Shown one piece after another: positions 35,827-48,505 of a stretch of 64,000 nucleotides of DNA. Position 1 is the stretch's first letter; each line of letters starts with the position of its first letter. A model generated the notes under the pieces. That model was not told the origin of the DNA and did not search any database. It saw only the letters and a program-made list of their open reading frames with translations. A program made the translations under genes and the position numbers. Source of the DNA: Delphinus delphis (lineage: Eukaryota; Chordata; Mammalia; Artiodactyla; Delphinidae); NCBI RefSeq assembly GCF_949987515.2, contig NC_082694.2:58898080-58962079 (forward strand), written 5' to 3'.

Positions 35827-36523
35827 AAGGCAAGGAAGTATTAGGGAGTCTATGTTTTATTGTAGTTTTCAGGGAGAGACCCACCCCCATAACATTCAAG
35901 TGTCCTTTTGCTCTCACATATTTGACTAAATATAGCTTTTTACAGGAAAGCATTGTATTAAAAAATAAATTGTATAAAAAATAAAAGCAAATAGAAATGC
36001 CTATGATCTTGTTCATTATATCTGTGCTCTATTAGAGGGACAGAGTCTCGTGTTTGTTAACCCACTAAAACATTTGTGAAGCCCCTCCTACGGTTTGGAC
36101 AACCTTTTTCGTAAATGGATGGTAATTATATCAGTTTAGGATAATGCTAACTACTGTAATAACTAAGCTAGATCATAATATAATTTTATTTCAAGTTTAT
36201 GCAATAGTTTAGAGCAGATGTTCAAGTTGTTGGATGACTTTCTTTCTTTGGGTGACTCAGGGACCCAGACTTGCATTTTCTGGGACCTCACAGTGTCATG
36301 TAGCCTGCTAATGGGAAAAGAAAGAGTAGGAAAATGACACATTATTTTTGCTCGCATTCCATTGGCAAGAACTGTTCTCTTTGGCACGTCATGTTGACTG
36401 GGAAATGTCTTTTGATGGGATAATTGCCTCCCACCAGTAACTTCCACATTATGGAAGGGAGAGCACAGATTATTTGTGAATGGCTAGCCAGCTCTGCCAA
36501 AGTGATAATGTTGATAGTAATCA

Positions 36524-37011
36524 CGTATTAGTTTCCTGTGGCTATGTTAACAAGGTCTACAAACTTGGTGACTTGAAACAGCACAAATTTATTCTCTTAA
36601 AGTTCTGGAATCTAGAAGTCCAAAGTGTGTTTCACTGGGTCAAGATCAAAGTCTTAGCAGGGCTGCCTTCCTCTGAATACTCTAAGGGAGAATCCATTTC
36701 CTTGCCTTTTCCAGCTTCTAGAGCTGCATTCCTTGCATTCGTTCATTCTTGGCCTCTTCCTCCATCCTCAAGGCCAGCAACATAGCATCTTGCTCCTTGC
36801 CTTCTTATAGTCAAGTCTCCCTCTGCCTCTTCTTATAAGGACACTTGTGATTACATTAAGGGCCCACCCAGATAATTCACGATAAACTCCCCATCACAAG
36901 ATCCTTAACTTAATCATACTTGCACGCCCCTTTTTGCCATGTATGGTAACATTCACAGGTTTCAGAGGTTAGGACCTGGCCATCTTTGGGGCCATTATTC
37001 GGCCTACTACA
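36524..37011 (+). mobile_element. LTR-like interspersed repeat
   Basis: It starts CGTATTAGTTTCCTG and ends GCCTACTACA. It contains 'gacttgaaacagcacaaattta', 'ttataaggacacttgtgatta' and 'cattcacaggtttcagagg'. It is flanked by GATAGTAATCA (36513-36523) and GATAGTTAACA (37012-37022). Confidence 0.6.
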
Positions 37012-37749
37012 GATAGTTAACATTTATTGAACACGTAGTATTGTGTCATGTTTATTCTGAGAACTTTGCATGTGTAAATCTGTATTTTTCTGCCTGTCTA
37101 CTTGATTTATTCATGATCTGCTCTACTTGTAGGCTTGCTTATTTTTCTCAATTAGGTTTTGTTTTTATTTTTGCCATCCTTTGGAAGATGTATTCTTCAT
37201 TTTAATGTCAAAAATTTTACCGAAAATTCATAATCTCTCAGAATTGGAAAGAATTTTTCAAAATTATCTAACCATCCCATTGGGGGGGCTATTAATTTAT
37301 CCTTTAGAATGTATTTCTCTTGAACTTTGAAGAAAGTCCTTTAACTCTGTTAGGCTCCTTTGGATTAATTAATGTATTAAACTGCTTTCTTTTTTCCTAC
37401 CCAAATCTACCTTTTTTCAGTTACCTTTAAAAATCAAATTGTGGAATTTTTCTTTGGATTTTTTCCCCACAAAAATACTGAATTTAATTTGGCCATTGTC
37501 ATAATCACGTGGGGATGACTTAATAGGACAAAAAGGATGCACTTTGTATCAACAACATTTCCTGGGAAAGACATGGTTGAAGGCTTAAAAAGCCATTCAT
37601 AGATTTTAGTGAAACCACAGGAGTAGCAAACAAACAATTGTATAAAACATGCTAATAACTGGATGAAATTAAACCCAAAGCAGATGCTCCTGATTTAGAG
37701 TCATCATGTAGTAGAATTATGTGCTATGATTATGATTATGCTCTTATTA

Positions 37750-37890
37750 TGATTCATTCAGGTAACAACTTCATTGATTGCATATTAGGTGCTAGGGATA
37801 CAGAAATGATGAAGGTATCATTCCTGTCCTAGATGCTGTAACATTCCAGTGAGGACATAGACATGAAGACATTGATGCAGTGATGCTTAC
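37750..37890 (-). mobile_element. L2-like relic, antisense
   Basis: 'gcatattaggtgctagggatac' and 'attcctgtcctagatgctgt' resemble the reversed L2 3' end. An LTR-like stretch similar to 22822 follows to about 38235. Confidence 0.4.
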
Positions 37891-39102
37891 AGGTATAATA
37901 GAAACCACAGCTCAAGGTGGCTTAAACAGTACAAGGAGTTTATTGGTCATGAACAGGTATATCTGAAAATTACCAGGCAGATGAGGCTTCCTGTAGTAGC
38001 TCAATTACACTGGTCATGTGCCTTCCTTCTTCCCCCCTTTTCGTGTTTCTTCTCAGTGTTTTCTGCAGGTCAGTGTTATTCTAAAGCTGGCTGCCTTGGA
38101 GGTTGTGTGACGACTAACAGCTTCAGGGCTGCTCCTAGAAAGAGAGCTGCTGTCCTCTAACTATTAAACTAGTCCTAGAGTTCAGGCTGACTGTATCAAC
38201 TTTGATCTCATGTAACCCAGTCACTGAATTGGGGAAAAGTATAATCGAAAGGCAGGTGAAAAGCAAAATTTAGAACTTTCAAAGTATTTCATATATCCCT
38301 GAAAATTGGAGTTCATCTCATTATGGCCTTATTATGTTTATCTTGGATTTTTCTTAATATACTGAATCAGAAATTCTTACTGGTGGGAAGTAAACCCAGA
38401 AGATCCTAGTTCAGTGATTTTCTTTTGAGATTTTGAAGGCATAAAAATTTTCTATTCTCCCTTTGGAAAACTTTGATTTTGTACCCATTTCATTGCAGAA
38501 ATTACGAATCTGACATACTGTATCTTCTCTACTACTTCTTCCCTTGTCACTGGGGCAGTAAGGTTGGTTTTGATATTGAGTTCAGATGGTTCATGGTTAG
38601 GCTACTTTCAAGCCTGTTACATTTACAGTAGGAAAATGCCAGGCCAGAAGTGTCAAGGGCTTGCCATAACAACCTCATATTTACAATTTAAACTTTAGTT
38701 TGGGAAACCTATTTTTGATTCTGCCACTAATATACATTTAATCAGGCTATTCATAGTATATAATGCTTGAAAAACTGAGTTAGTCATACAAAGCTGCTTT
38801 GATTTCAATGTAAGCACTTCCGCGTGTTCTCTTTCTGCTTAGTCTCTGGTTTACCACATTTGCATTCATGGCAGTTCTGTCTCTCTCCATGACAAATGTT
38901 CATTCAGGAACCAGGAACATGTGTGACACTGTTACAGGACTGCCAGATCTTATTTTGAAGAATTTGGGCAGGGAGGGAGTAGAAGGAGAGAGATACTTGC
39001 TGATAGTCTGACCAGACTTAAATACAATCCCATTCTACATCCCAGCACAGCTGGAGCAAGGCACTTGAATACAGGATAAGCCTGTGGCAGGGGTGGTGGT
39101 GC

Positions 39103-39126
39103 GGGGGGGGGGGGGGGGGGGGGGGG
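39103..39126 (+). repeat. Run of 24 G
   Basis: An uninterrupted homopolymer of G, preceded by GGGGTGGTGGTGC. It is likely to form a G-quadruplex and is prone to length error in assemblies. Confidence 0.9.
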
Positions 39127-39272
39127 CTTCTGGTAAACCAGTACTGCTAGAGTAAGGCCTCTCAGCTCTACCAAAAGAGCTGTGGAGGTACCTTTGATAG
39201 TCTCAGTGTATAAGGGTTCCTGCCCTAACTTAAAAAAGAATTGCTTCCTTGTGCAAAATTATATTAAATGTT

Positions 39273-39559
39273 GGGACTTCCCTGGTGGCGCAGTGGTTAA
39301 GAATCCGCCTGCCAATGCAGGGAACACGGGTTCACGGAGCAACTAAGCCCGTGTGCCACAACTACTGAGCCTGCGCTCTAGAGCCCGCGTGCCACAACTA
39401 CTGAAGCCCACGTGCCTAGAGCTCATGCTCCGCATCAAGAGAAGCCACCACAGGAGAAGCCCGCACACTGCAACGAAGAGTTGCCCCTGCTTGCCACAAG
39501 TAGAGAAAGCCCACACGCAGCAACGAAGACCCAACGCAGCCAAAAATAAATAAATAAAT
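39273..39559 (+). mobile_element. CHR-type SINE (long form) lacking the B-box region
   Basis: It starts GGGACTTCCCTGGTGGCGCAG. Near 39332 the sequence jumps from the start of the B-box ('acgggtt') to 'cacggagcaactaag', missing about 30 bp present in other copies. An 18-bp duplication AAAATTATATTAAATGTT lies at 39255-39272, with one mismatch in the copy at 39560-39577. Confidence 0.93.
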
Positions 39560-39639
39560 AAAATTATATTGAATGTTATTTGCTAAGAAAGGGAAAACAT
39601 AATGTATTTCTAGTGAATTATATGATGGCATAATTGTAA

Positions 39640-39905
39640 TAATAGCAAATGCTTATCTAGTGCTTACTCTGTGTCAGATACTGTTCTAAGCATTTTACAT
39701 ACATTAGCCCACCTAACCCTTACAATAGCCATATAAGATAGATTATTATTAGTTTTATCCCTATTTTACAGAGGAAGAAATTGGCACAGAGAGGTCAAGT
39801 AACTTGCCCAAGTTCACACAGCTTAGTAAGGGACAGAGTTGGGATTTGAATCCAACATAGTCTGGGACCAGAGTTCATACTTTTTAATCATTGTACTTTA
39901 CTTTC
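39640..39905 (-). mobile_element. MIR SINE
   Basis: Well-preserved antisense MIR: 'atactgttctaagcattttac', 'ccctattttacagaggaagaaatt', 'gtaacttgcccaagttcacacagc' and 'gatttgaatccaac'. Confidence 0.85.
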
Positions 39906-40027
39906 TGTCAAGATAGGACTGAAATTGTCATTAAAAATAATATCAATAACATTTTTTATGTTTTGAAAGAAATCGACATTTTGAAATTTACCTACTAAAT
40001 ATTCAACTTGCTTATTTTTTATTCTAG

Positions 40028-40118
40028 GAGAAGACTTTGCAGTTGTGCAGCAAGAAATTATTATGATGAAAGACTGTAAGCACCCAAATATTGTTGCTTA
40101 TTTTGGAAGCTATCTCAG
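40028..40118 (+). CDS. MAP4K3: MAP4K3 exon (probably coding exon 3)
   Basis: This exon encodes the alpha-C helix region and strand 4 of the kinase N-lobe, residues about 52-82. It completes the split Gly codon, then reads EDFAVVQQEIIMMKDCKHPN and ends IVAYFGSYL plus two bases of Arg. The Glu in QQEI is positioned as the alpha-C glutamate that pairs with the lysine of the previous exon. HPNIVAYFGSY is characteristic of germinal-centre kinases. The acceptor is TATTCTAG and the donor is CAG|GTACAT. Length is 91 bp with no stop. MAP4K5, from memory, reads SLIQQEIFMVKECKH here, so MAP4K3 is favoured. Confidence 0.96.
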
Positions 40119-41639
40119 GTACATTGTTTGTTTCCCTTATGAAAAGCAGTAATGATTTCCATCACCTAATACATTTAACAAAATAAAGTTAGCTCTAATA
40201 CCAAGTTTTGTAGTTTTCTTCATGCTTTGAAAATAAGATATCTTCATATGAATGGAATTTTTATTTATGACCTCTTTATGTTAATTCTGTACCCCATACC
40301 ATAGTCCATGATTTGTCTGTTATACTCTTGGGAATTCTGGGTGTAGTTTCAGTGAGGAAGCTGGCAAGTAAAAACTGACCTTTATGGTTAGTCTTCCTGT
40401 GGTAGACAAGAGATCTAAATACGCCATTCTGTTGCCCCTTTCTTCTAGTCTTGGGTGAATTTACAAAGTATATCTGTTGTTTTTATTAGAACCTTTAGAA
40501 CGTTTTTTTTTCTTTTGTGCTTCTAGCCTCAAAGTATTGCATCATCCCTTCCCTTCATTTTATCCAGAGGACTAGGAATTATAATTATTTTACTAACTTC
40601 TTATTTTCCCAGGTCCTAAAGTGAACTTAGAAGGACTGAATTTGCCGCCCCTTGTTTTGGTTTGGCAGGACCAAGCCAGGTTCCCCAGGTCATATTCCAT
40701 AGGGGATGACCTCAAGGCCAGATCTTGCGTTTCCATTCACTTCTGTATGCAGTTGAGTTGAGCACTGTGACCTAGTTGTTTCCAAGGTTCCTTCCAAAGG
40801 GGAAGGATTAGAGAATGTTTTCTTAGGTATTTAAAAAACTCTTCTGTTTGGTTCCCATATACTGTAGGGTAAGAATAAGGATGTATCTTATTACAGCTCC
40901 CATTCTGTCTGTGAGCCAAGTACAAAACACTTCTTTTCTGATGCAGGCACAGCATATGGAAAAGACGGGGCACTTCTGCCCTCTCTTCCTTCCAGCTTGT
41001 GAAAGGCCAGGCGGACCAGCTCTTCTTGATTCTAACCGCTCTTGGATAGCTTTGATTGTCCACCTTCATCGAGGTCAAAGGGTGGGTTTAATGGGACTTT
41101 AGTTCACGTAGGGACAGGTGCTACCCCGAGGTCAGTGGCTGTTAAACATTTTGAATGGGTTCTTTAACAGCCAGTTTAAAACTGTTTTAATGGTGGGTGG
41201 TTCAGACAACAACCTAACAACAGTTTCTGCATCAGTTTTTATCTTATGGACAGACCCAGCACAGGCAGTTACTCCATCAGCTCAAAGAAGTCCCTTACAA
41301 TCATTTAAGCTCATGATACAAATAACTGATTTCTGCCAACACATGTAAATTGTCACTTCAAAACAATTTGTTTCACTGTTATTGGTCCTAACAAAATGAT
41401 CCTACTTAGACTCATTTGGGAGAAGCATTACAAAGTTTTCTTCCCCCAAGAGCAAACAGATCTTTTTTTAAGAGTTTTTGTGTTTCCCCAGGGACATTGA
41501 ACTGAGAATTTCTCAAACATGTTCTGAGTCTTCCAGAAATATGGGACCATCCAAAGCCTAACCTGTTATTCCAGGAGATCCCCACCCACTTACATGGCAA
41601 CCTTGGTGTGGTGAAATGAGCATGATCTTTTTGCCACAG

Positions 41640-41945
41640 AGACAGTAGTATAGTTGGTAGTTTAGAGCTTGAGTTCTGGAGTCAGGTTGGTTGGGTTGGT
41701 TGAGTCCTGACTCCATCACTTACTAACTTTGTGACTTATGGCAAATTACTTAACCACTCTGTGCCTCCATTTCCTCATCTATAAAATAAGGATAATAATA
41801 ATAGATACATGATGTGATAACTACAAGGGTAGTTGGTAAGTATAAGTAAAGTGTTAAGAACAATGGTTAGAGCATATAATAAATGCTCAATAAATGTTAA
41901 CTTGTATTGCTACTACTATTGCTATGATTACTATTACTGTTAACT
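41640..41945 (+). mobile_element. MIR SINE
   Basis: It has the MIR head 'acagtagtatagttggtagt', 'gtgcctccatttcctcatctataaaataagg', and a tail 'aaatgctcaataaatgttaac'. It is close to full length. Confidence 0.85.
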
Positions 41946-44149
41946 GTTTTTTAAATACCGTCAGGTTAGTGCCTAATTTGATCTTTTCAACAACGCTCTT
42001 AGGAATATTACTCTATGGTAAATATTATTTCCATTTTACAAATAAGGTGTTTGAGAGTTTCACATCGAGTATTTAGTTCACAGTCTCATTTCAAGTTATT
42101 GACAGAGGAGGGTCCTAGTTCTTTCTGTGGTATTGTGCTTATGGATCACATGACTTTTGACTTGGCCTTTCTACTTCCTTGCCAAAAAAGCTGACCAAAT
42201 AAACTTCCAGTACTTCACACCCACCCACCCCACCCCTCAAAATTCAAAAAGTAACATTAAGCTAAACTGGACATTTGACTTTCTGGGTTACTTAGGCAAG
42301 AGCCTTCCCACACAGGTTAGGCAGCAAAACGTTTGATCTTGTTACCGGAATACAGAATTCCTTCTGGGTTTGTATTCATTTTTGTTGAGACTTGGGGCAA
42401 AATAGCACAACTCTGTAGTAACACACTCTTTAACCTTAACCATGAGACATGCTACAAGAGAGCCAATTTGAGGTTATGCCTAACAACAATTGTACTTACT
42501 TTTAGATATCAGGAACCATGTATTCTGACTGTATTTTGAATATCCTTTTTTTTACAAGTAAACCTTTTAAATTGAAGCATAGTATACATACAGAACAGTG
42601 TGCAAGTTTCTGTTTTGTGTGTAACTCGATGGATTTTTTTTAGAGGATACTTTTATTTTAATCTAAGTATAAGGATACAGAGAGCAAAACTGCCCAGAAA
42701 CCGTCGTGAAACAGACAAAATTAGGGTCATTCTTTTTTTTTTTTTAAATAAAGAGTGTTCATTTGGAGTTGTATGATCTGATATAGGAAAACTGATTTAA
42801 ACATATAATTTTATTCTGTAACGTATAGTTGATGAAAGTGATACAAAAGCAATTGGTAGTATAATGTGGAACAGCGATTAATCCTCTCTTTCTTTAGCTC
42901 TTTTCTTCTATAGAAATTCTTCCCTGCTTCACTAATTAAAGTCTAGACTCAGGCAAATTTGGACTATGGGATAATGATTAGCCTTGTGGGGTGTTAGAGC
43001 TAGAAGGGACCAAGAGGTCTTGTCACTTAGCCCACTTTTTTTTTTTTTTTGCTGATAGAAGAGAGACTGCTGGATAAATGACTTCTTTAGGTTATCCAGC
43101 TACTCATTGTTGGTGCTGGGATTTAAACCTGGCTCTGCAGGTACCTAGCCAGCAGTCTTTTTGGTGTACATATTACTTAGTCCGGAAATGGCAGATTTAG
43201 TCTCAGAGGGAACATGGTTTCTTGGCTTCTTTCTCATTACTGAATGAGTTTTCAGAAGGCAATGAGCTTGTTTGTTTGAACTTGATACAAACCCCCTAAA
43301 ATATATACTGTTCTTATTGACCTTCTTCCTTCTATCTTGTTGCATTATAGCCTATTATAACAAATTTGGACCAAAAAATTGAGTAAACTGAAGTAACGTG
43401 GTTTGACCATTAATAAATTTCCCCTCCAGGAAATCAGACTTAACCCTATGAATTTACTGAATAGATGACCAGCAAATAATTAAGTTCAGAAGCGTATTTT
43501 ATAACAGGGTTATAGTGAGCTATGCTCACTTCCCAAAGGAATATTGAGACTGAGCTCCTGTAAGAAAGAGAAGCCTGATACTCTTGATGGGGCCGTCCTT
43601 ACTTGCTCTTCAACATCATTAAAAGCCTGTGTTTATTAAGTGCCTAATTACACATACTGTACAACAAGAACTGGATAGAGAAAACTTTTCTCTGAAAGTT
43701 TAGAATTTAAAGTAAATAGACCTGGTGTGGTAAATATTTTTATCTGTGTATTTCTGTGTGTATATTTACAAAACAACAGATTTAAATCACCATAGACCTA
43801 TTCTTTATTCTCAGTAGAGCTAAACGATTGCTTCTTTTAAGCAAAGAATGATCTTAACTTCAGATTCTTCTAAGCATTCCTTCGCCCAGCATATCCTTTA
43901 AGAATAAATTAAGAAAATTGGAACATTCCTTTCTAGTCTGAACTCATAATGCTCAGCTTTGACGAACAGCAAATGATCCTCAAAAGATGAGCTGTCAGAA
44001 GGTCAGATCCATGCACCGAAAACACTTTTATTTAGATCAGATATTTTAAACCTTTGAAATCCAGAGTAGTAGTTTAGATGAACATGATTTAACTCATAGT
44101 AATAATATATTTATGAATCATCACCACTTACAAAGTGTGTTTACATTAT

Positions 44150-44990
44150 TTCTTAGGATGTCTAGAGTGCTGTATTGATTTCTGGAGATGTTAAGATAGA
44201 TAAAACAGTCCTTGCCTTTAAGGAGCTTACTACTGAATAGAAAAAATAGACATGAGCAAATAATTGCAATGCTAGGGTGCAGTAATCATTTTGACGTAAG
44301 ATATAAAGTGATAAAGATGTGGTAGAATATCTGATTTTGTCAAAGGGAATCAGAGAGAGCTCTTTGAATGATGTTATTCCCAAATACTGGGTGTTAGAGG
44401 ATTAGTATGCATTTACTGTGGTGTGTATATGTATGTAGAAAATTGTAATTTCTGACAAAGGAAATGGATGCATGAAAAAATCATGAAGTGTTCAGGAGAT
44501 AGCAAATAATCTCATATTACAGTTTAAGGGGAAAGGGTGTAGTTCAGCAGGTTAAGGCTGTGGAGATTTAGGCAAAAAAGAAACCTTTTATGCCTTAATT
44601 AGGACCTATATGTATTGAGCATACTTGTTGGAAGGTTTTAACACAGAGGTAGTATATTCTATGGGGGAATGGACTTGGGGTGTAGGGTATTGAGACAAGG
44701 AGTCAGTTAATTTTATACGGTACATTTATTACAGTAATCCAAGAAAGAGATGGTAGTCCCCTGAGTTATATAGAAACTGGAAGAAATTTTTTTTCTAGAG
44801 CCAGAGACAGGACTTGCCAGGACTTGTAGTCCCTTGAGTTATATAGAAACTGGAAGAAATTTTTTTTCTAGAGCCAGAGACAGGACTTGCCAGGGAAACC
44901 ACAGAATCTTAACTGAAAATGCGTTTTTGAATGCTCACACTATGAAAATAAAGTAAATTAAGTCACTTTAGTTTATACCCAGCTACTGTC
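44150..44990 (-). mobile_element. L2-like LINE, antisense
   Basis: 'agtccttgcctttaaggagctta', 'agagagctctttgaatgatg' and 'ttattacagtaatccaagaaagagatgg' are reversed L2-like blocks. The tandem duplication at 44753 lies inside it. Confidence 0.45.
44753..44896 (+). repeat. Tandem duplication, 73-bp period, two copies
   Basis: The 73 bases from 44753 (GTAGTCCCCTGAGTTATATA...) repeat from 44826 (GTAGTCCCTTGAGTTATATA...), with a single C/T difference over about 70 bp. It is a recent local duplication. Confidence 0.95.
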
Positions 44991-45004
44991 TTTTTTTAAA
45001 AAAG

Positions 45005-45200
45005 GAAACTTAATCTTGGAATATGTTAGATTTACATAAAAGTTGCAAAGATAGTACAAAGAGTTCTCGCAGCTTTCCCTGGTGTTAACATCTTACATAA
45101 CCCTGGGACATTTGTCAAAACTAAGAAATTAACACTGGTACAATATGTTAGCTAAACTAAGATACTGCATTTGGATTTTACCAGTTTTTCACTAATGGTC
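45005..45200 (-). mobile_element. Old L1 3'-UTR-like fragment, antisense
   Basis: 'aaagttgcaaagatagtacaaag', 'tgttaacatcttacataaccc' and 'aaattaacactggtacaata' match the reversed old L1 tail also seen at 20115-20500. Confidence 0.5.
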
Positions 45201-45370
45201 CTCTTTAAGAAATTTGGTGGAACTACCTTATGAGATACTTCTTTATACCAGTATTGCTGGGGTATTTCTACGGAACATCTGTTCAGAGGGATGCTGATAT
45301 GTGAAAAAATGGGTCTATGGAAAAAATAATTGGGGGATGTAGCGAACTAAACAAAATTAGAGAAGTTGTA

Positions 45371-45580
45371 TTTCTTCTTTCTCTTCTTCATTTTCCCTCT
45401 GCCCTCTGCTCTGTTATCTTTTCCCCTTCTTCCTCTTCTCCATTCTCCCCTTCCCAACATTCCATCCCCTTTCTTCCCCTCTTTCTAATCTTCCTCCTCC
45501 TTTTCCCACCTTTTCTTCCCTCTCCACACCTCCTCCTTCCCTTTCTCCTTCTATTCTGTGCCCCACTCCCCCCCCCCCCA
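45371..45580 (+). repeat. Polypyrimidine tract
   Basis: About 210 bp almost wholly of C and T with few purines, ending in a C-run before ACAGG. It gives spurious open frames on both strands. Confidence 0.9.
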
Positions 45581-47760
45581 CAGGATTTCTCAGAGACCTT
45601 AAAATACCAGTGGCGTTGTTAATTTCCAAGAGAAGAGAAGACTGTAGTATATGACATTTCTAAAACTGATTTAACTGTGCAGTGGTTTCTTTTGGGGAAC
45701 ATACTTCACATAGGACTGCTGTCCAGTGACCCGTTCTTTGTCAAATATTATGCCAAACTGGGAGTGTTAAGTACAATTATAGAGAAATAGGTCACCTTGT
45801 ATCCTCTGAATACATAGCTACCCCTCATTGTTAAAGGGGAAGAAGGTGGATGGGTTACGTATAACTTTTTGGAATGCGGTCGTTTTTGCCTATTTGTTTA
45901 AAAATGAACCACAACATTTTAATTCAGCACACATTAACATGAGCTATCCTAAACTAAAACATCTAGCAGTTATTAAACTTTTCGTTTTTCACATTGACAG
46001 TTGAGGTTACAGTTGAATTATTTTGCTGAATGTGATGGAGTAGCCATTGGCAAGTGCTTTGGTCAACAAGATAGCCTACAGTAAAGTACAGGGTACAGCA
46101 GTGTGGGGCATGACTAGGCATCCTGTCCCGGGAGAGTGACTGGTCTGCTAGTTTCTAGCAGACGTTTGAGAGCTGTTTATCCTTGGTGATCATGCTCATA
46201 TTTTATTTTTCTTTTTAAATCATGTTATATTTGGGCAAAATACATAAATAATTATACTTAGTTCAGTGTGGGAAGATTAAAAGGTGTGTTTTAGAAATGA
46301 TAACCTCTTTAATTTAATGAAATAGTTATTAGAATGTTAGTTCCTATATGCTCTAGTAAACATTGAACTAGAAGATGAAAATAGTGAACTTTTCCCCCCT
46401 CTACTTATTTTTTTATTCCTTGTCATATAGAAAGATAATTTTACAGAATAAGAAAGAAGAATTATAAGGATTTGTTGAGCCAGAGAATTAATAGTGATAT
46501 ATTGTATATTTACCTCAGTGATTAATTTTATTTTAGTTCAGATACCCAGGGACAAAGATTTTGTAATTTATTGGCCTGCATCAAATGGACTGATCTGATT
46601 CAAGTCCTTTCCCGTTAGGCAGATGGCTTGGTGAGTGACCAAAAGCAAATGCAGATTTACCATCACAAGAGAGACATTCTTAGAACAGATGGAAGTCATT
46701 TTTCTAATAGACTCTAAATATTCAGGCGTTTTTGATAATAGCAGACTTAACTAAATAGAATGTTGTAAAGGTAAAGTGTTTTAGGCATCTTAAAAGGTAA
46801 AGTATTAAATATATAATTATGATTTTTTTTTCTCAGTCTGTAAGTTGGAAAGTCATTTTACATAGAGTGAACAGAAAATTGTGTTTTTAAGCAAGGTGGG
46901 AAAGGGAGTAGACCAGCTTCAAGTAGAGGATGGTATAATATTGAAATATGTAAGAAAGCAGAGAACTCATTTCCTGCATCCATTTTCTTTACAAGGAGAA
47001 TTGTTTTCAAACTGGAAAGGGTAGGAAAATAATGCTTAATAAAAGCATTATTAAGAAGGAATTGAAGTACAGATAGGTGACTAGATAATTATAGAGCACC
47101 AGACACTTTAAATGAATGTAAGCCTTTTAGATTTATATAAATTATATCTCATTACTATACTGAAAATATAGCAGACATGATTGTCATCCACTGTCGGTGA
47201 GTGTCTTGACAAATAGGAGGGGTGTCAAAAGATTAGTGATCAGCATTGACCAATTTGCAAAGGAAAGGAAAAGGTGATTTCTAGAAAATACAGACTGTTA
47301 AACTTGATGTCAGTCATCTGTCCCCAGCAAACATCTAAGATAAATTATTAATCACATAATTAGTGAGCGCTTATAGGAAGGAAGTGGTGATTAGCATTAC
47401 TTTAGTAAGAAGTTATGTCAAATCAATCCCATCTCTCTTCTATTTTTTTTCTTAAAAAAAAGAAAAAGGCAAGTTTACTTAATTACACTTTCACTGAGTT
47501 CCAGGAGCAGTTTAAGGTGCCTCACATAAATAAAACACAACAAGACAAAATACAACAAAAGGAGTAGAAAACAACTTACGTTCATTGGGCGTATAGTCCA
47601 GGTCCTTTACTAAGCAGTTTACTTATCCTGAGCAGACCCCAAAACAATTCAGCCAGTTTCTGTGAGATGTGAGAAGTCCCTGCTGCCTGTTGCTTAAGCC
47701 CTTGAGGCAGGAATTTTATATGAAAGTTTCATGTGCAGCAGATGTGAAAATATTTTAGAG

Positions 47761-48130
47761 CAGTAGTTCTCAAGCACTTTGGTCTTAGAACCCCTTTTAT
47801 TTTACACTCTTAAAAATGATTGAGTACCCCCAAAGAGCTTTGGTTTGTGTGGGTTATATCTATTGATATTTACTATATTAGATATTAAAATTGAGAAACA
47901 TTTGAAACAAGAATACATAAGCACATATTCCAGTAACTGTCAGAGGGATGACATCATCATCACACTTCCTGCTCCTGTAGTGTCTGGAAAACTCCACTGT
48001 ATTTTCAAGACAGAGTGCAAAGGGCAAATAATTTTTAGTGTTGTTATGAAAATGAGTTTGACTTTGCTGACCCCCTGAAAGGATCTCCAGGACTCTCAGA
48101 GGCCTCCAGACCGCACTTTGAGAATCACTG
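47761..48130 (+). mobile_element. hAT-Charlie MITE with intact ends
   Basis: The inverted repeats are CAGTAGTTCTCAAGCACTTTG at the left and CACTTTGAGAATCACTG at the right. It is flanked by the 8-bp duplication TTTTAGAG (47753-47760) and TTCTAGAG (48131-48138), as expected of hAT transposons. The interior ('gagtacccccaaagagcttt', 'ggaaaactccactgta') matches the MER1/Charlie group. It has no transposase. Confidence 0.85.
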
Positions 48131-48505
48131 TTCTAGAGGAAGGACTCAGTCTAGAGAGATCAGGCTATGAAATCCTGCATTACACATATTAAATTGGAGT
48201 CTAAGCATCATTTCAAAGAATATTGGTTGATAGACTTGCCAGTTTTATACCTCAGTTTAAGCAGAGGCACAGAGAGGTGCCAAATGGTCATTCTGAGCAG
48301 TCTACGTAGTTAGAGTGCCATTCATGTCACCAGTGGAAAAGTTACTCCTAATGCTCCTTAAGCTCATTAGTAAACTCAGTAGTGCAGGTCCACATAGTTT
48401 ATACGCAAAGCTCTTGCTCCTGATTAGGGGCTTTCTAACCAACGACTTCTGGAGCGTGGGGTAGGAGGGGTGTATTTACACTTAGAAATAGTGTCACAAT
48501 AGTGT

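Larger units (their letters stand above)
10132..40027 (+). other. MAP4K3: MAP4K3 intron 2 (29.9 kb)
   Basis: The intron runs from the GTAAAT donor to the TATTCTAG acceptor and splits a glycine codon. It is the most repeat-dense part of the window. Stretches where I recognise nothing beyond AT-rich sequence are 10132-10439, 11060-11400, 12840-13660, 14130-15145 apart from a GC-richer patch at 14172-14448, 16560-17360, 18025-19000, 24600-24866, 25190-25650, 26400-27120, 31920-32540, 34480-35464, 35835-36512, 37023-37750 and 38240-39254. Confidence 0.9.

Noticed and set aside
45317..45622. Proline- and serine-rich frame, with a glycine/arginine-rich frame opposite
   Set aside because: Both are products of the polypyrimidine tract.
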